47,412 bases of DNA from an uncultured Prolixibacteraceae bacterium (GTDB taxonomy: Bacteria > Bacteroidota > Bacteroidia > Bacteroidales > Prolixibacteraceae): NCBI GenBank assembly GCA_903834475.1, contig CAILJH010000230.1, positions 1-47,412 on the forward strand. The letters run 5' to 3'. Shown here piece by piece: positions 1 to 8,576 of this stretch; position 1 is the first letter of the stretch, and every line of letters starts with the position of its first letter. The notes beneath the pieces are model-generated. The model was not told the DNA's origin, made no database searches, and worked only from the letters and a program-made list of their open reading frames with translations. The position numbers were made by a program, and so were the translations under genes.

Positions 1-489
1 CGTATCGAGAGCGAAGTTGGAATTGGATCAACCGTTTATTTCACATTACCATATTCTGCCAAACCGGATAAAAAAGAACCAAATCAGATTGACACTTTTA
101 TGGATGAAGTATTGCAGCAATTTAAAAAGCTGATTGTACTGATTGCCGAAGACGACGAGTATTCGGAGCTGTTTCTTGAACTTGTGGTGAAGAAAATCAG
201 TAAAAAAATCATCAAAGCAAAAACCGGTTTCGAAGCCGTTGAAGCTTGCCGGAAACATACGGACATCGATTTAGTTCTGATGGATGTCCAAATGCCCCTG
301 ATGGACGGATATGAAGCTACCCGGCAAATACGTCAGATAAACAAAGACGTCGTCATTATTGCTCAAACAGCTTTTGGACTGTCAGGAGACAAAGAAAAAG
401 CAATAATGGCAGGATGTAATGATTACATTCCGAAACCAATCCAACGGGAAAAATTAGTGAACCTTTTACAGAAATATTTCGAAAACTAA
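1..489 (+). CDS. Hybrid sensor histidine kinase/response regulator, C-terminal part (5' end outside window)
   Basis: The frame is open from the first base. The first ~17 residues, reading ...GIGSTVYFTLPY, are the typical end of a histidine-kinase HATPase_c domain. A linker of ~25 residues follows, then a complete receiver (REC) domain. The REC domain has the acidic pair (AEDDE), the phospho-acceptor Asp in LVLMDVQMP (codon 283-285), a switch Thr in the QTAFG region and the conserved Lys in YIPKPI. A Met at 100 would give only the REC domain, but the uninterrupted kinase-like sequence upstream argues for a fusion. The protein probably autophosphorylates on a His upstream of the window and passes phosphate to this Asp, possibly through a phosphorelay. 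The signal is unknown because the sensor part is not visible. Confidence 0.9.
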   Translation, partial: RIESEVGIGSTVYFTLPYSAKPDKKEPNQIDTFMDEVLQQFKKLIVLIAEDDEYSELFLELVVKKISKKIIKAKTGFEAVEACRKHTDIDLVLMDVQMPLMDGYEATRQIRQINKDVVIIAQTAFGLSGDKEKAIMAGCNDYIPKPIQREKLVNLLQKYFEN

Positions 490-573
490 CGGACTCAGAA
501 TCTGCTATGTTGTTATGACTCGCTGCCAGGCGGATGCCACCCGTCCTTTTACCACTTGAATTTGTATTTGATT

Positions 574-625
574 AACGATTAACGATTGAAATGGCAGCCA
601 TCCAAATCAAAAATCATTAATCGTT
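574..625. terminator. Inverted repeat between convergent genes, possible bidirectional terminator
   Basis: Arms 574-587 and 612-625 are complementary at 13 of 14 positions around a 24-base loop. It lies between the convergent kinase and hypB. There is no long T-run on either side, so terminator function is an inference. The arms are themselves built from a tandem AACGATT unit. Confidence 0.4.
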
Positions 626-643
626 GATGTGAATTATCAACTT

Positions 644-1498
644 TTATTTCGTTTGTCCGGCCAGCCACTCGTACCACAAATTCATTCCTTCACCGGTTTT
701 TGCTGAAACGAGAATGAATTCAAGTTTTGGATTGAGCGAACGTGCGTATCCGATAGCCTTTTCAGTATCAAAATCCACATAAGGCAAAAGGTCTGATTTG
801 TTGATCAGGCACAAATGCGATGACTGAAACATGTACGGATACTTCAGCGGTTTATCTTCACCTTCGGTCACACTAATCACCACCACACGTTTGGCTTCAC
901 CCAGATCAAACATAGCGGGGCAAACCAGGTTGCCCACATTTTCGATAAAAAGTATTGAGCCGGATTCAACTTCAAGTTTTTCAAGCGCCAAATCAACCAT
1001 TCGTGCATCGAGGTGGCATCCGGAACCGGTATTGATCTGAATGGCCGGGGCACCCGATTTTTCAATACGTTCCGCATCAAGCAGTGTTTGCTGATCGCCT
1101 TCAATCACTGCAATCTTTCGTGTTGGGATCAGTGCCTGAATGGTTTTCTCCAGAATACTTGTTTTCCCTGAACCAGGCGAGCTCACCAAATTCAGGCAAA
1201 GGACTTTCCGTCCTTCGAAAAACCGGCGATTCAATTGTGCCAGGCGGTTGTTGTCCGAAAGAATATCCACGTTCAGATTGATCACTTTCTGGTGAGGATG
1301 GTCATGGTCGTGAGAATGAAAAACTCCGTCATGCTCATGTTCGTGCTGATGATCATGATCATGCGAATGTTCATAACCGTGATCGTGGTCATGCGAATGT
1401 CCATGTTTATGATCATGAATCGGTTCGTGATCGTGGTGGTGATGGAGGTCGTGAATTTTAAATTCGCCTGATTCGCTGCAACCGCAAGTTTCGCACAT
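644..1498 (-). CDS. hypB: HypB, GTPase for nickel insertion into [NiFe]-hydrogenase, with long His-rich N-terminus
   Basis: This 284-residue protein has three parts. An N-terminal CETCGC motif matches the high-affinity nickel site of HypB. Residues 16-70 form a His/Asp-rich stretch with 25 histidines, of the kind that stores nickel in many HypBs. The SIMIBI GTPase core follows, with P-loop SSPGSGKT, a conserved IEGDQQT segment, NVGNLVCP and NKSDLLPY (the guanine-specificity NKxD). Acting with HypA, it hydrolyses GTP to deliver Ni to the hydrogenase large subunit in the cytoplasm. It is the last gene of the minus-strand hyp operon, 26 bases after hypA. The repeated CAT/GAT triplets of the His-rich region make length variation by slippage plausible. 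Confidence 0.97.
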   Translation of the reverse strand: MCETCGCSESGEFKIHDLHHHHDHEPIHDHKHGHSHDHDHGYEHSHDHDHQHEHEHDGVFHSHDHDHPHQKVINLNVDILSDNNRLAQLNRRFFEGRKVLCLNLVSSPGSGKTSILEKTIQALIPTRKIAVIEGDQQTLLDAERIEKSGAPAIQINTGSGCHLDARMVDLALEKLEVESGSILFIENVGNLVCPAMFDLGEAKRVVVISVTEGEDKPLKYPYMFQSSHLCLINKSDLLPYVDFDTEKAIGYARSLNPKLEFILVSAKTGEGMNLWYEWLAGQTK

Positions 1499-1524
1499 AT
1501 TTTTTGAGTTTAATATTTTCTAAT

Positions 1525-1866
1525 TCATTCCACCAGAAGCGACACCACCCTGAATTGATCGCCCCCATTAATTTCTGAAGGAAAGCACCGGCATTTGGGG
1601 CATGCAGCCATCCGGTGAGTCATTTCAAATTCAAGATTGCATGCGGCACATTTTCCTTTTCCAGGCATTTTATGAATATTCACGACCGCATGATCTAATA
1701 TCGAATCCTTTACCAGCAAGTCGAGTGCCGACCCAAAAGCATCGGCTTCTACCCCACTGAGGTCGCCCACTTCGATGGTAATTTCCTTAATTTCGCGCGC
1801 ATTACTTTTCTCTGCCTCACGTTGAGCCAGATTAATCACTTCTACCGCCAGAGAAAATTCATGCAT
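1525..1866 (-). CDS. hypA: HypA, hydrogenase nickel metallochaperone
   Basis: The protein is 113 residues, the normal HypA length. It begins MHEF, so the N-terminal Met-His nickel ligands are present. It carries the structural zinc site as two CxxC pairs, CAAC and CPKC, separated by ~14 residues. HypA hands nickel to HypB and the hydrogenase large-subunit precursor. It starts 10 bases after hypE ends and is followed closely by hypB, consistent with one transcript. Confidence 0.96.
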   Translation of the reverse strand: MHEFSLAVEVINLAQREAEKSNAREIKEITIEVGDLSGVEADAFGSALDLLVKDSILDHAVVNIHKMPGKGKCAACNLEFEMTHRMAACPKCRCFPSEINGGDQFRVVSLLVE

Positions 1867-1876
1867 CTCAATTCAT

Positions 1877-2896
1877 TTAACAGATTCGAGGTAACTGGTC
1901 GCCTGACAAAGAATCAACAATCCGGCGGCCACCGGTTTCATTTTTCAGTACTACTTTCCCCGGGTGGTCGGCCACAACGTGACCAATGATGGCGCTTTTC
2001 CGGCCCAGTTCATTCTTCTTCAATATTTCAAGAATCCTATTTCCCTCCTGTTCGCTGGCCACCATCAGCACTTTCCCTTCGTTGGCAATGTGCAGCGGAT
2101 CGAATCCAAGCAATTCACACATGGCTTTTACGCCGCTTGTCACCGGCAAAATGGATTCATCGAGTTCAATTCCGAGTTGGATTTTATCAACCAGTTCATT
2201 CAGGACAGTGGCCACTCCACCTCTGGTAGGGTCACGCATAAATTTTACGGACGATTGGTCGAGCACTTCGCGGATCATGTGATTTAATGAGGCGCAATCA
2301 GATTCAACGCTTGTCCTGAAATTAAAGGATTCACGCGCATTCATCACTGCCATACCATGATCGCCAATCGTGCCATTGATGATGATGACATCACCCGGCT
2401 GAATATCCAGTGCTTTGCTTACGAGCCGGTTCTCTTGTTTTACTCGTCCGATTCCGGCAGTATTAATAAACAACTTATCGCATTTTCCCTTGTTGACCAC
2501 TTTGGTATCCCCGGTTACAATGAGCACACCGGCCTTTTTAGCTTCTGTTGCGAGCGATTCAACTATAATCTCGAGGTCTTTCATCGGAAAACCTTCCTCA
2601 ATGATCATTGAAACGCTGATGTAAAGAGGTTCTGCTCCTGAAACAGCCAGATCGTTCACGGTTCCGCAGACAGCCAGTTTCCCAATGTTTCCGCCAGGAA
2701 AAAAAAGTGGATCAATCACAAAGGAATCGGTGGTAAAGGCAATTTCTTTGGAACCGACATTCAGGATGGCGGCATCGGTTTGCTCGTCCAAAATGGTATT
2801 GCTGAAATGTTTCAGAAACAAATTTTCAATCAGATCGTGCATCATGCGACCTCCGCTTCCGTGCCCCAAAAGTATTTTATCTTCCCTGTTTTTCAT
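1877..2896 (-). CDS. hypE: HypE, carbamoyl dehydratase making the cyanide ligand
   Basis: The protein is 339 residues of the PurM/AIR-synthase fold. The N-terminal GHGSGGRMM motif and the ATP-site signature TDSFVIDPLFFPGGNIG are clear. The C-terminus ends in PRIC, whose last residue is the cysteine that HypF carbamoylates and HypE dehydrates to thiocyanate. HypE then passes CN to the HypC-HypD complex. Its ATG overlaps the hypD stop codon by four bases (ATGA), a strong sign of translational coupling. Confidence 0.97.
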   Translation of the reverse strand: MKNREDKILLGHGSGGRMMHDLIENLFLKHFSNTILDEQTDAAILNVGSKEIAFTTDSFVIDPLFFPGGNIGKLAVCGTVNDLAVSGAEPLYISVSMIIEEGFPMKDLEIIVESLATEAKKAGVLIVTGDTKVVNKGKCDKLFINTAGIGRVKQENRLVSKALDIQPGDVIIINGTIGDHGMAVMNARESFNFRTSVESDCASLNHMIREVLDQSSVKFMRDPTRGGVATVLNELVDKIQLGIELDESILPVTSGVKAMCELLGFDPLHIANEGKVLMVASEQEGNRILEILKKNELGRKSAIIGHVVADHPGKVVLKNETGGRRIVDSLSGDQLPRIC

Positions 2897-3972
2897 GAAC
2901 GGTATTTATAATAGGTGGCACATGTTCCTTCCCCTGAAACCATGCAGGCACCCACCGGATCGGCTGGCGTGCATTTTTTGGCGAATAATCCGCAATCGAC
3001 CGGTGTTTTCAATCCACGAAGGATTTGTCCGCAGATACAACCTTTGGGTTCGGTTGATTCAGGGACTTCTACCTGAAAATGTTTCTCCGCATCAAAAGCC
3101 GATAAATTTTCACGTATCCGGAGTCCGCTTTTGGGGATAGTTCCCAATCCGCGCCACTGATCATCGCGCAATTCAAATACATCGTCGAGAATTTGCTGAG
3201 CAATTTTGTTGCCATCATGTTGAACCACACGCTGATATTGAACTTCCACTTTCGGAGTTCCCGATTCAAGTTGTTCGGTCAACATCAGGACAGAATGCAT
3301 CATATCCACCGGCTCAAAACCTGAAATGACAACTCCCAATCCACATTCTGAAGCAAGCGTATCATAAATCGCTGTGCCGGTAATGGCACTCACATGACCG
3401 GGAGCGATAAAACCATCAATCTTTACACCTTCATCCACCAATGCTTTCATCACCGGTGGCATGACCTTGTGAGCGCTCAGGACGAAGAAATTGGGAATAT
3501 TTTCTTTTTGTGCCTGAAGAATGGCTGCTGCAGTAAGCGGAGCAGTGGTTTCAAAACCAATTCCGAGGAATACCACTCGTTTTTCAGGATTCTTTTTGGC
3601 AATTTCAAGGGCATCGAGTACCGAATAAATAATCCGGACATCGCTGCCGTTCGCCCGCTCTTTTTCAAGCGAGGTGCTTGAACCGGGAACACGGATCAAA
3701 TCGCCGTAGGTTGTGATAATTACGCCCGGCAATTTGCTGTATGCCATGGCGGTATCGATAAAATGCTGGCTCGAAACGCAAACCGGGCAGCCCGGACCAG
3801 ATATCAGTCTGATGTTGGAAGGAAGTAACGAATGAAGGCCAAACCGGTGAATGGCCATGGTATGTCCGCCGCAAACTTCCATCAATACAATTTCCTTCTT
3901 TGAAATTGACTTCAATTTTTCAGAGACTGAAAGAATCAGGTCCTTTTTTCGGTATTCATCGACGTATTTCAT
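2893..3972 (-). CDS. hypD: HypD, [4Fe-4S] scaffold for Fe(CN)2CO assembly
   Basis: The start chosen is the ATG at 3972 (MKYVDEYR), giving 359 residues, the usual HypD length. An in-frame ATG 33 bases upstream would add residues encoded by the flanking repeat and is unlikely. Motifs include EVCGGHTMAIHRFG, GPGCPVC (redox cysteines) and FEPVDMM. The C-terminal cysteines (PKGCICGQ, DCGLF, KKC, GACMVSGEGTCA) bind the iron-sulfur cluster. With HypC it carries iron while the CN and CO ligands are added. It overlaps hypE by four bases. Upstream it is separated from hypC by an inserted four-helix-bundle gene and repeats. Confidence 0.96.
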   Translation of the reverse strand: MKYVDEYRKKDLILSVSEKLKSISKKEIVLMEVCGGHTMAIHRFGLHSLLPSNIRLISGPGCPVCVSSQHFIDTAMAYSKLPGVIITTYGDLIRVPGSSTSLEKERANGSDVRIIYSVLDALEIAKKNPEKRVVFLGIGFETTAPLTAAAILQAQKENIPNFFVLSAHKVMPPVMKALVDEGVKIDGFIAPGHVSAITGTAIYDTLASECGLGVVISGFEPVDMMHSVLMLTEQLESGTPKVEVQYQRVVQHDGNKIAQQILDDVFELRDDQWRGLGTIPKSGLRIRENLSAFDAEKHFQVEVPESTEPKGCICGQILRGLKTPVDCGLFAKKCTPADPVGACMVSGEGTCATYYKYRS

Positions 3973-3973
3973 A

Positions 3974-4040
3974 GTTAGGCTGTTAGACTTTAGATTGTTA
4001 GGCAATTAGGCTATAGGCTTTTAGGCTGTAGGCTTTTAGG
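3974..4040. repeat. Imperfect tandem TAGGCTGTAGGCTTTTAGG-type repeats, hypD side of the insert
   Basis: The stretch is made of degenerate units of 7-10 bases built on TTAGGC, TATAGGC and TGTAGGC. Its 3' end overlaps the TAA of the four-helix gene (4036-4038). It is the inverted counterpart of the repeats at 4412-4461. Confidence 0.75.
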
Positions 4041-4392
4041 GTTTTCGTAAGGAACGGATTAAGGCTGCAAGGACTTTTTCAGTTTCGGTGAATTTTTGTT
4101 CACAATTCAGTATGTCCACCGCCGGGACATATCCTAATCGGACTGCAATTGTGTATTGATAATGTGACTCCTTTAATGACCCGTATGCTATTTCAAGAAA
4201 TCTTAAGTATTCAGTTTGGCTCGAGCGTGCGCTACCTTCAACAATATTAGAGGCAACTGAAACTACTGCTCTCCTTATCTGAGATGTCAATCCATAAATT
4301 TCCTCCTTGGGAAAACATCTGGATATTTGATAGATTAATAAAACCAATTCATCGGCCAGTAAGAAAGCCCGAAGTTGACTATGATCTCTCAT
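4036..4392 (-). CDS. Four-helix bundle protein (S23/IVP family, Avd-like fold)
   Basis: This 118-residue protein matches the 23S rRNA intervening-sequence (S23) family. Visible signatures are YGLTSQIRRAVVSVASNI, VEGSARSS, EYLRFLEIAYGSLKE and a final LGY segment, covering the whole four-helix bundle. The family is widespread in Bacteroidota and shares its fold with the Avd accessory protein of diversity-generating retroelements, but no reverse transcriptase or template repeat is visible here. Its cellular function is not established. It sits between hypC and hypD, breaking an operon that is otherwise tightly packed, and it is bracketed by inverted copies of a TAGGC-rich repeat. That suggests arrival as a small unit. 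Confidence 0.88.
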   Translation of the reverse strand: MRDHSQLRAFLLADELVLLIYQISRCFPKEEIYGLTSQIRRAVVSVASNIVEGSARSSQTEYLRFLEIAYGSLKESHYQYTIAVRLGYVPAVDILNCEQKFTETEKVLAALIRSLRKP

Positions 4393-4411
4393 TTCCCTGA
4401 TATTTTAAATT

Positions 4412-4461
4412 CCTAATAGCCTAATAGCCTACAGCCTACAGCCTAATAGCCTAAAAGGCTA
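4412..4461. repeat. Imperfect tandem CCTAATAGCCTACAGCC-type repeats, hypC side of the insert
   Basis: Units of CCTAATAG and CCTACAG alternate through 4412-4461. The reverse complement reads TAGGCTGTAGGCTATTAGG, matching the array at 3974-4040. The array runs into the TAG stop of hypC (4459-4461). Confidence 0.75.
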
Positions 4462-4686
4462 CGATTCTTCCTTAAACGGATTCAATTCATTCAGCAGCCG
4501 CATCGTTTCTTCAGCAAATTCGGCATCCACTTTTTCGATGGCAAAACCGGCATGAAGCATGATATAATCACCCGGAACAACATGATCAATCAGCAGCAGA
4601 CTCGCGGTATATTCAACATCTTCAATGGTAACCCGGGCATTTGTCCCGTTCACACTGATCACTTTTGCAGGTATGGCTAAACACAT
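4459..4686 (-). CDS. hypC: HypC, hydrogenase assembly chaperone
   Basis: The protein has 75 residues and begins MCLAIPAKV, with the essential Cys2 that binds iron in the HypC-HypD complex. The rest is the HypC OB-like fold, with VPGDYIMLHAGFAIEKVD conserved. It shuttles the Fe(CN)2CO unit from HypD to the large-subunit precursor. Its start overlaps the end of hypF by 10 bases, so the two are probably translationally coupled. Its stop codon lies inside a repeat array that begins the four-helix insert. Confidence 0.96.
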   Translation of the reverse strand: MCLAIPAKVISVNGTNARVTIEDVEYTASLLLIDHVVPGDYIMLHAGFAIEKVDAEFAEETMRLLNELNPFKEES

Positions 4687-6971
4687 TCGATTTCCCTCCT
4701 TTTAGATGCAACAGCCAATTGTCCGAGTGCGATTCCGCCATCGTTGCCTGGCACTGCTGCATGTGAAAATACTTCGAAATTATTTTTCTCCAGTAAACCG
4801 GTCGTTTTTTCCAACAGGTATTTATTCTGAAATACTCCTCCTGAAAGAACAACTTTCTCTATTCCTTCTCTTAGCCGGATGGCCTTGACTGTTTCAAATA
4901 TAGCTAAAACAATTGTGTTATGGAACTTTGCTGAAATTGTTGAAATATCGGTTTCATTGCTGATATCCTGAACAATTCCGCGGATGGTTTCGTCGAACTG
5001 AACAGTCTGATCCAGGACAAACTGGTAGCTTTCAGTACAGTTGGGGTCAAGCATTGCCTCCAGCCGCATCGGACCTTCGGCCTGAAAAGTGGCTACCTGA
5101 ACCAAATTCAGGAGAGAAGCCACGCAATCAAACAATCGCCCTGCTCCGGAACTTAGAGGACAATTGATTTTCTTTTCGATCATCTGAATGATCAGTTCGA
5201 TTCTTTCCGGTTCGATTACCTTCAAAAGTGGCAGATCAAGTTTCAGAAAGTCATTGCCATAAACCTTGTAGAGATAGGAAACTGCCATCCTCCAGGGTTC
5301 TTCAGTGGCACCATCGCCTCCCGGCATAGGCAGATAATCAAAATGAGTAATCCGGACAAATTCATTCAGGTCACAAACCAGAAATTCACTTCCCCAGATG
5401 TTTCCATCCGTGCCGTAACCTGTTCCATCAAGCGCCACGCCAATTACTTTTTCGTCGAGCCGGTGTTCGGCCATGCACGAAGCAATATGGGCATGGTGAT
5501 GCTGAACCTGAACAACGGGAAGATCGCCGAAATGCATTCCGGTTTTTGTGGAAATATAGGAAGGGTGCATGTCAACGGCCAGCAACGCAGGTTTTATCCG
5601 GAACAACTGTATGAATTGCGCAATGGTTTTTTCGTAAAACAAAGTTGTTTCCAATCCCTGCAAATCGCCGATATGCTGGCTAAGAAATGCCTTTTGGCCT
5701 TTACCAACGCAAAAGCAATTGGTCAGTTCAGCACCAAAAGCTACGATTCCTTCCGTATTCAGAGCGGTTCGAACCGGTGCCGGAACATAACCACGCGAAC
5801 GCCGGAAAATCCGTTCCTTTTCGGCAATGATCCGCACCACCGAATCGTCGGTTCGGTTAAAAATATCGCGGTTATGCAAAACGACCGCATCGACCAAAGG
5901 AGAAAACTGATCCAGCGCCTTCTGATTATCAATGAGGATGGGTTCGCTGCTGAAATTTCCGCTGGTTAGCACGACTGCAGAAGTCTTTATATGGCGAAAA
6001 AGCAAATAATGAAACGGCATATACGGAAGCATAACTCCCAGCAGACTGAGTCCGGCATTTAATGAATAAGCTAATTCCGGAATGTTGGCTGTTTTTTTCT
6101 TTTCAAGCAATACAATCGGCCGTTGCCAGGAAACCAGCGAATGTTCTTCCTGCGCGTTCATTTCCGCATAAAGTTTCAGGCTTTCCAAATCGCGAAACAT
6201 GACAGCAAATGGTTTTCCTTCGCGGTTTTTCAGATCGCGAAGTCGTTCAACAGCAGCCTCGTTGAAAGCGTCACAGGCAAGGTGCATCCCGCCAAGCCCT
6301 TTGATCATGACTAAACCACCGCTTTCGACACATTCTGAAATTTGGCCAACAATGAAATCTATTTGGTTGCTTATCCTTATTTGTTTCTCAAACAATTCAT
6401 ATTCAGGACCACAAACAGAGCAGGCAGTCGGCTGTGCATGAAATCGCCGGTCGGTAATGGTTTCGTATTCTTTCCGGCAATCAGGACACATCGAAAATGA
6501 TTTCATGGTCGTTTTTGCCCGGTCGTATGGAAGGTCCTGAATAATGGTGAAGCGTGGGCCACAGTTGGTGCAGTTCACAAAAGCATAATCCAAACGCGTT
6601 CCATCTTGGTTCATATCCTGAAGACATTCAGCACAAACTGCAATGTCAGGACTGATTTCAGTAATCTCGTCTGAAATATTGTGGCTGTCAAGAATCCGGA
6701 ATTCAGTAAAGGTTTTTGATGCTATTTCCAGAATCGAAATGTCTTCAATCATAGCGGCTGGTGGAGCATCATTCCGGAGTGACACAAGGAATTGATTGAT
6801 GTTTTCTGGTTTTCCGTAGACTTCAATCCTGACATTTTCATTGGTATTTTGCACCCATCCGGCTAATTCGAATTTTTTGGCAATCCGGTAAACGAAAGGA
6901 CGGAAACCGACGCCCTGCACCAGGCCAGTGACAATGATCTGAATTGATTTATTGAGCGAAATATCCTTCAT
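4677..6971 (-). CDS. hypF: HypF, carbamoyltransferase for the cyanide ligands
   Basis: The start chosen is the ATG at 6971 (MKDISLNKSIQI), giving 764 residues. An upstream in-frame ATG at 7025 would add 18 atypical residues and nearly abut the divergent gene. Domains in order are acylphosphatase (VTGLVQGVGFRPFVYR), two zinc-finger pairs (CAEC/CTNCGP and CPDC/CSVCGP), a YrdC-like ATP/carbamoyl site (GLGGMHLACDA) and the Kae1-like transferase (HHHAHIASCMAEH, GVALDGTGYGTDG, LSGGVFQN). It transfers the carbamoyl group of carbamoyl phosphate to the C-terminal Cys of HypE. It is the first gene of the hyp operon, and its promoter must lie in or near the short divergent region 6972-7030. Confidence 0.96.
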   Translation of the reverse strand: MKDISLNKSIQIIVTGLVQGVGFRPFVYRIAKKFELAGWVQNTNENVRIEVYGKPENINQFLVSLRNDAPPAAMIEDISILEIASKTFTEFRILDSHNISDEITEISPDIAVCAECLQDMNQDGTRLDYAFVNCTNCGPRFTIIQDLPYDRAKTTMKSFSMCPDCRKEYETITDRRFHAQPTACSVCGPEYELFEKQIRISNQIDFIVGQISECVESGGLVMIKGLGGMHLACDAFNEAAVERLRDLKNREGKPFAVMFRDLESLKLYAEMNAQEEHSLVSWQRPIVLLEKKKTANIPELAYSLNAGLSLLGVMLPYMPFHYLLFRHIKTSAVVLTSGNFSSEPILIDNQKALDQFSPLVDAVVLHNRDIFNRTDDSVVRIIAEKERIFRRSRGYVPAPVRTALNTEGIVAFGAELTNCFCVGKGQKAFLSQHIGDLQGLETTLFYEKTIAQFIQLFRIKPALLAVDMHPSYISTKTGMHFGDLPVVQVQHHHAHIASCMAEHRLDEKVIGVALDGTGYGTDGNIWGSEFLVCDLNEFVRITHFDYLPMPGGDGATEEPWRMAVSYLYKVYGNDFLKLDLPLLKVIEPERIELIIQMIEKKINCPLSSGAGRLFDCVASLLNLVQVATFQAEGPMRLEAMLDPNCTESYQFVLDQTVQFDETIRGIVQDISNETDISTISAKFHNTIVLAIFETVKAIRLREGIEKVVLSGGVFQNKYLLEKTTGLLEKNNFEVFSHAAVPGNDGGIALGQLAVASKRREIECV

Positions 6972-7030
6972 CGCCATGAAGGTAAAAGAATAAATATAAA
7001 TTCTTACATTGTCCTCATAAAACAATTTCC

Positions 7031-7753
7031 ATGCTTACATTTCTTACCGGGTTTATTGCCAGTATGGCCCACGTCGTAACCGGACCAGATCATCTGGCAG
7101 CGGTGACTCCATTGGCTATCGATAGCCGCAAACATTCCTGGAAGATAGGTTTGGCATGGGGAACAGGGCACACCATCGGTATGCTACTCATCGGTGCACT
7201 TTTCATTCTTTTCAAAGAAGTCCTGCCAGTCGAAGCCATTTCGAAACATAGTGATACAGTGATCGGTTTTTTACTCATTGGCATCGGAAGTTGGGCTATT
7301 CTCCGAATTTATATTCGGCACCGGCACCGCAACAGGCCACATCCCCATTTCCACAACCAGCCGGTCTTTTATGCCCATACGCATAAACACACACACGAGA
7401 CTGCACCGGTACTACCTCAAAATCATGGCCACGAACATCAACCCAATGGCACGGTTAGACAAAATACTTTTACTGCTTTGTCCATTGGAATTGTCCATGG
7501 ATTTGCAGGATTCAGTCATTTGTTTGCGCTTCTGCCATCGCTGGCACTTCCAACGATAACTGCTTCAGTGGTGTACATTGTAGCATTTGCTTCAGGAACG
7601 ATACTGACAATGATTATTTTTGCTTTCCTGCTTGGCCTTGTGGCGTTTCAGTCGGTCGTGAAAGACAAACAGGTATTCCTGAAATGGTTTACTCTTTGCG
7701 GTGCGGTACTCGCTATTGCCATCGGAATTCTTTGGATATTTCATCCGGTTTGA
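7031..7753 (+). CDS. Nickel/cobalt transporter-like membrane protein (UreH/RcnA/NiCoT-related)
   Basis: This 240-residue integral membrane protein has about six hydrophobic segments. Helix 1 carries AHVVTGPDHLAAV, resembling the His-Asp-His metal motif of nickel permeases. The second half has the related GIVHGFAGFSHLFALLP. Between them is a cytoplasmic-type loop rich in His (residues ~97-140, with HTHKHTHE). The family moves Ni2+ or Co2+, with members acting in either direction. Its divergent placement beside hypF argues for nickel supply to hydrogenase maturation. An efflux role cannot be excluded from sequence. Confidence 0.82.
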   Translation: MLTFLTGFIASMAHVVTGPDHLAAVTPLAIDSRKHSWKIGLAWGTGHTIGMLLIGALFILFKEVLPVEAISKHSDTVIGFLLIGIGSWAILRIYIRHRHRNRPHPHFHNQPVFYAHTHKHTHETAPVLPQNHGHEHQPNGTVRQNTFTALSIGIVHGFAGFSHLFALLPSLALPTITASVVYIVAFASGTILTMIIFAFLLGLVAFQSVVKDKQVFLKWFTLCGAVLAIAIGILWIFHPV

Positions 7754-7885
7754 TGTGGTCGTAGCTCCTGACAGTTATACAACTAATTTAAAGTATGACA
7801 TTTAGCTTCCTTCCAATTTTCACTTTAACCGGGTTGTTTAAACCTATCTGAATCTAACTTGTTATTCAGCTACAAAAAAGGATCG

Positions 7886-8566
7886 ATGCCTAAAGCCGAA
7901 GAATATAAAAGAAATCAGTTTGAACTCGTTGAAGTTTCAGTGACCGGAAACCATGAAATTGCTCCGGGTGTACATTTGATTTCGTGGAAACGGACACATG
8001 ATTTTCGTCCGGGACAAGTTGTTAAAATAACCGCTGATCCGTCGATAACTCCAAGAATCTACAGTATTTGCAGTGGAAACGACGAATCCGAAATCAGGGT
8101 GCTTTTTAATGTCAAGGAAGATGGGTTGCTGACTCCCTGGCTGGCAAGTGCAATTCCCGGGACGAAAATCTGGACTTGTAAACCTTACGGAAGTTTTCAG
8201 GACGGAAAGAAATCAGCCTGGTGGATTGCCACTGGAACCGGAATAGCGCCGTTTTACAGCATGTTCCGTTCCGGAATTTCAGAAAATAAAATACTCATTC
8301 ACGGCGCCCGGCAATTGAATCAGTTTTACTTTGAAGATGAACTGGAATGGGCCATGGGTAAGCGGTATATCCGCTGTTGCTCTCAGGAACAATCGTGCAA
8401 TGTATATCCTGGCCGGGTAACCAAATACCTGGAAGAAATAAATGAACTGCCTGTCGATATTAACTATTATCTTTGCGGCAAGGCTTTGATGGTGGTAGAA
8501 GTACGAGATTTCCTGATTTCCAAAGGCGTTCCGTACCAAAACATTCTGGCTGAAATATACTTTTAA
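7886..8566 (+). CDS. Ferredoxin--NAD(P)+ reductase-like flavoprotein
   Basis: The ATG at 7886 (MPKAEEYKRNQF) is used, giving 226 residues. A TTG 27 bases upstream is a weaker option. The FAD-binding domain has FRPGQVVKI and the PRIYSI (RxYS) flavin motif. The NAD(P) domain has WWIATGTGIAPFYSM, GARQLNQFYF and YYLCGKALMV. It probably transfers electrons between NAD(P)H and an iron-sulfur partner. It lacks its own 2Fe-2S domain. Lying just after the hyp/nickel genes it might serve redox metabolism linked to hydrogenase, but a general housekeeping ferredoxin reductase is equally possible. Confidence 0.88.
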   Translation: MPKAEEYKRNQFELVEVSVTGNHEIAPGVHLISWKRTHDFRPGQVVKITADPSITPRIYSICSGNDESEIRVLFNVKEDGLLTPWLASAIPGTKIWTCKPYGSFQDGKKSAWWIATGTGIAPFYSMFRSGISENKILIHGARQLNQFYFEDELEWAMGKRYIRCCSQEQSCNVYPGRVTKYLEEINELPVDINYYLCGKALMVVEVRDFLISKGVPYQNILAEIYF

Positions 8567-8576
8567 ATACGCTATA

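Noticed and set aside
1235-1471. Plus-strand ORF rich in Met and Val opposite the His-rich part of hypB
   Set aside because: It is the complement of repeated CAT/GAT codons in hypB. It has no family features and lies fully within a well-supported gene.
3974-4461. CRISPR array suggested by repeated TAGGC units
   Set aside because: Units are short, degenerate and without unique spacers, and no cas genes are present. A gene lies between the two arrays.
5343-5969. Plus-strand ORF of 208 residues inside hypF
   Set aside because: It is antisense to the strongly supported HypF transferase domain and has no recognisable motif.
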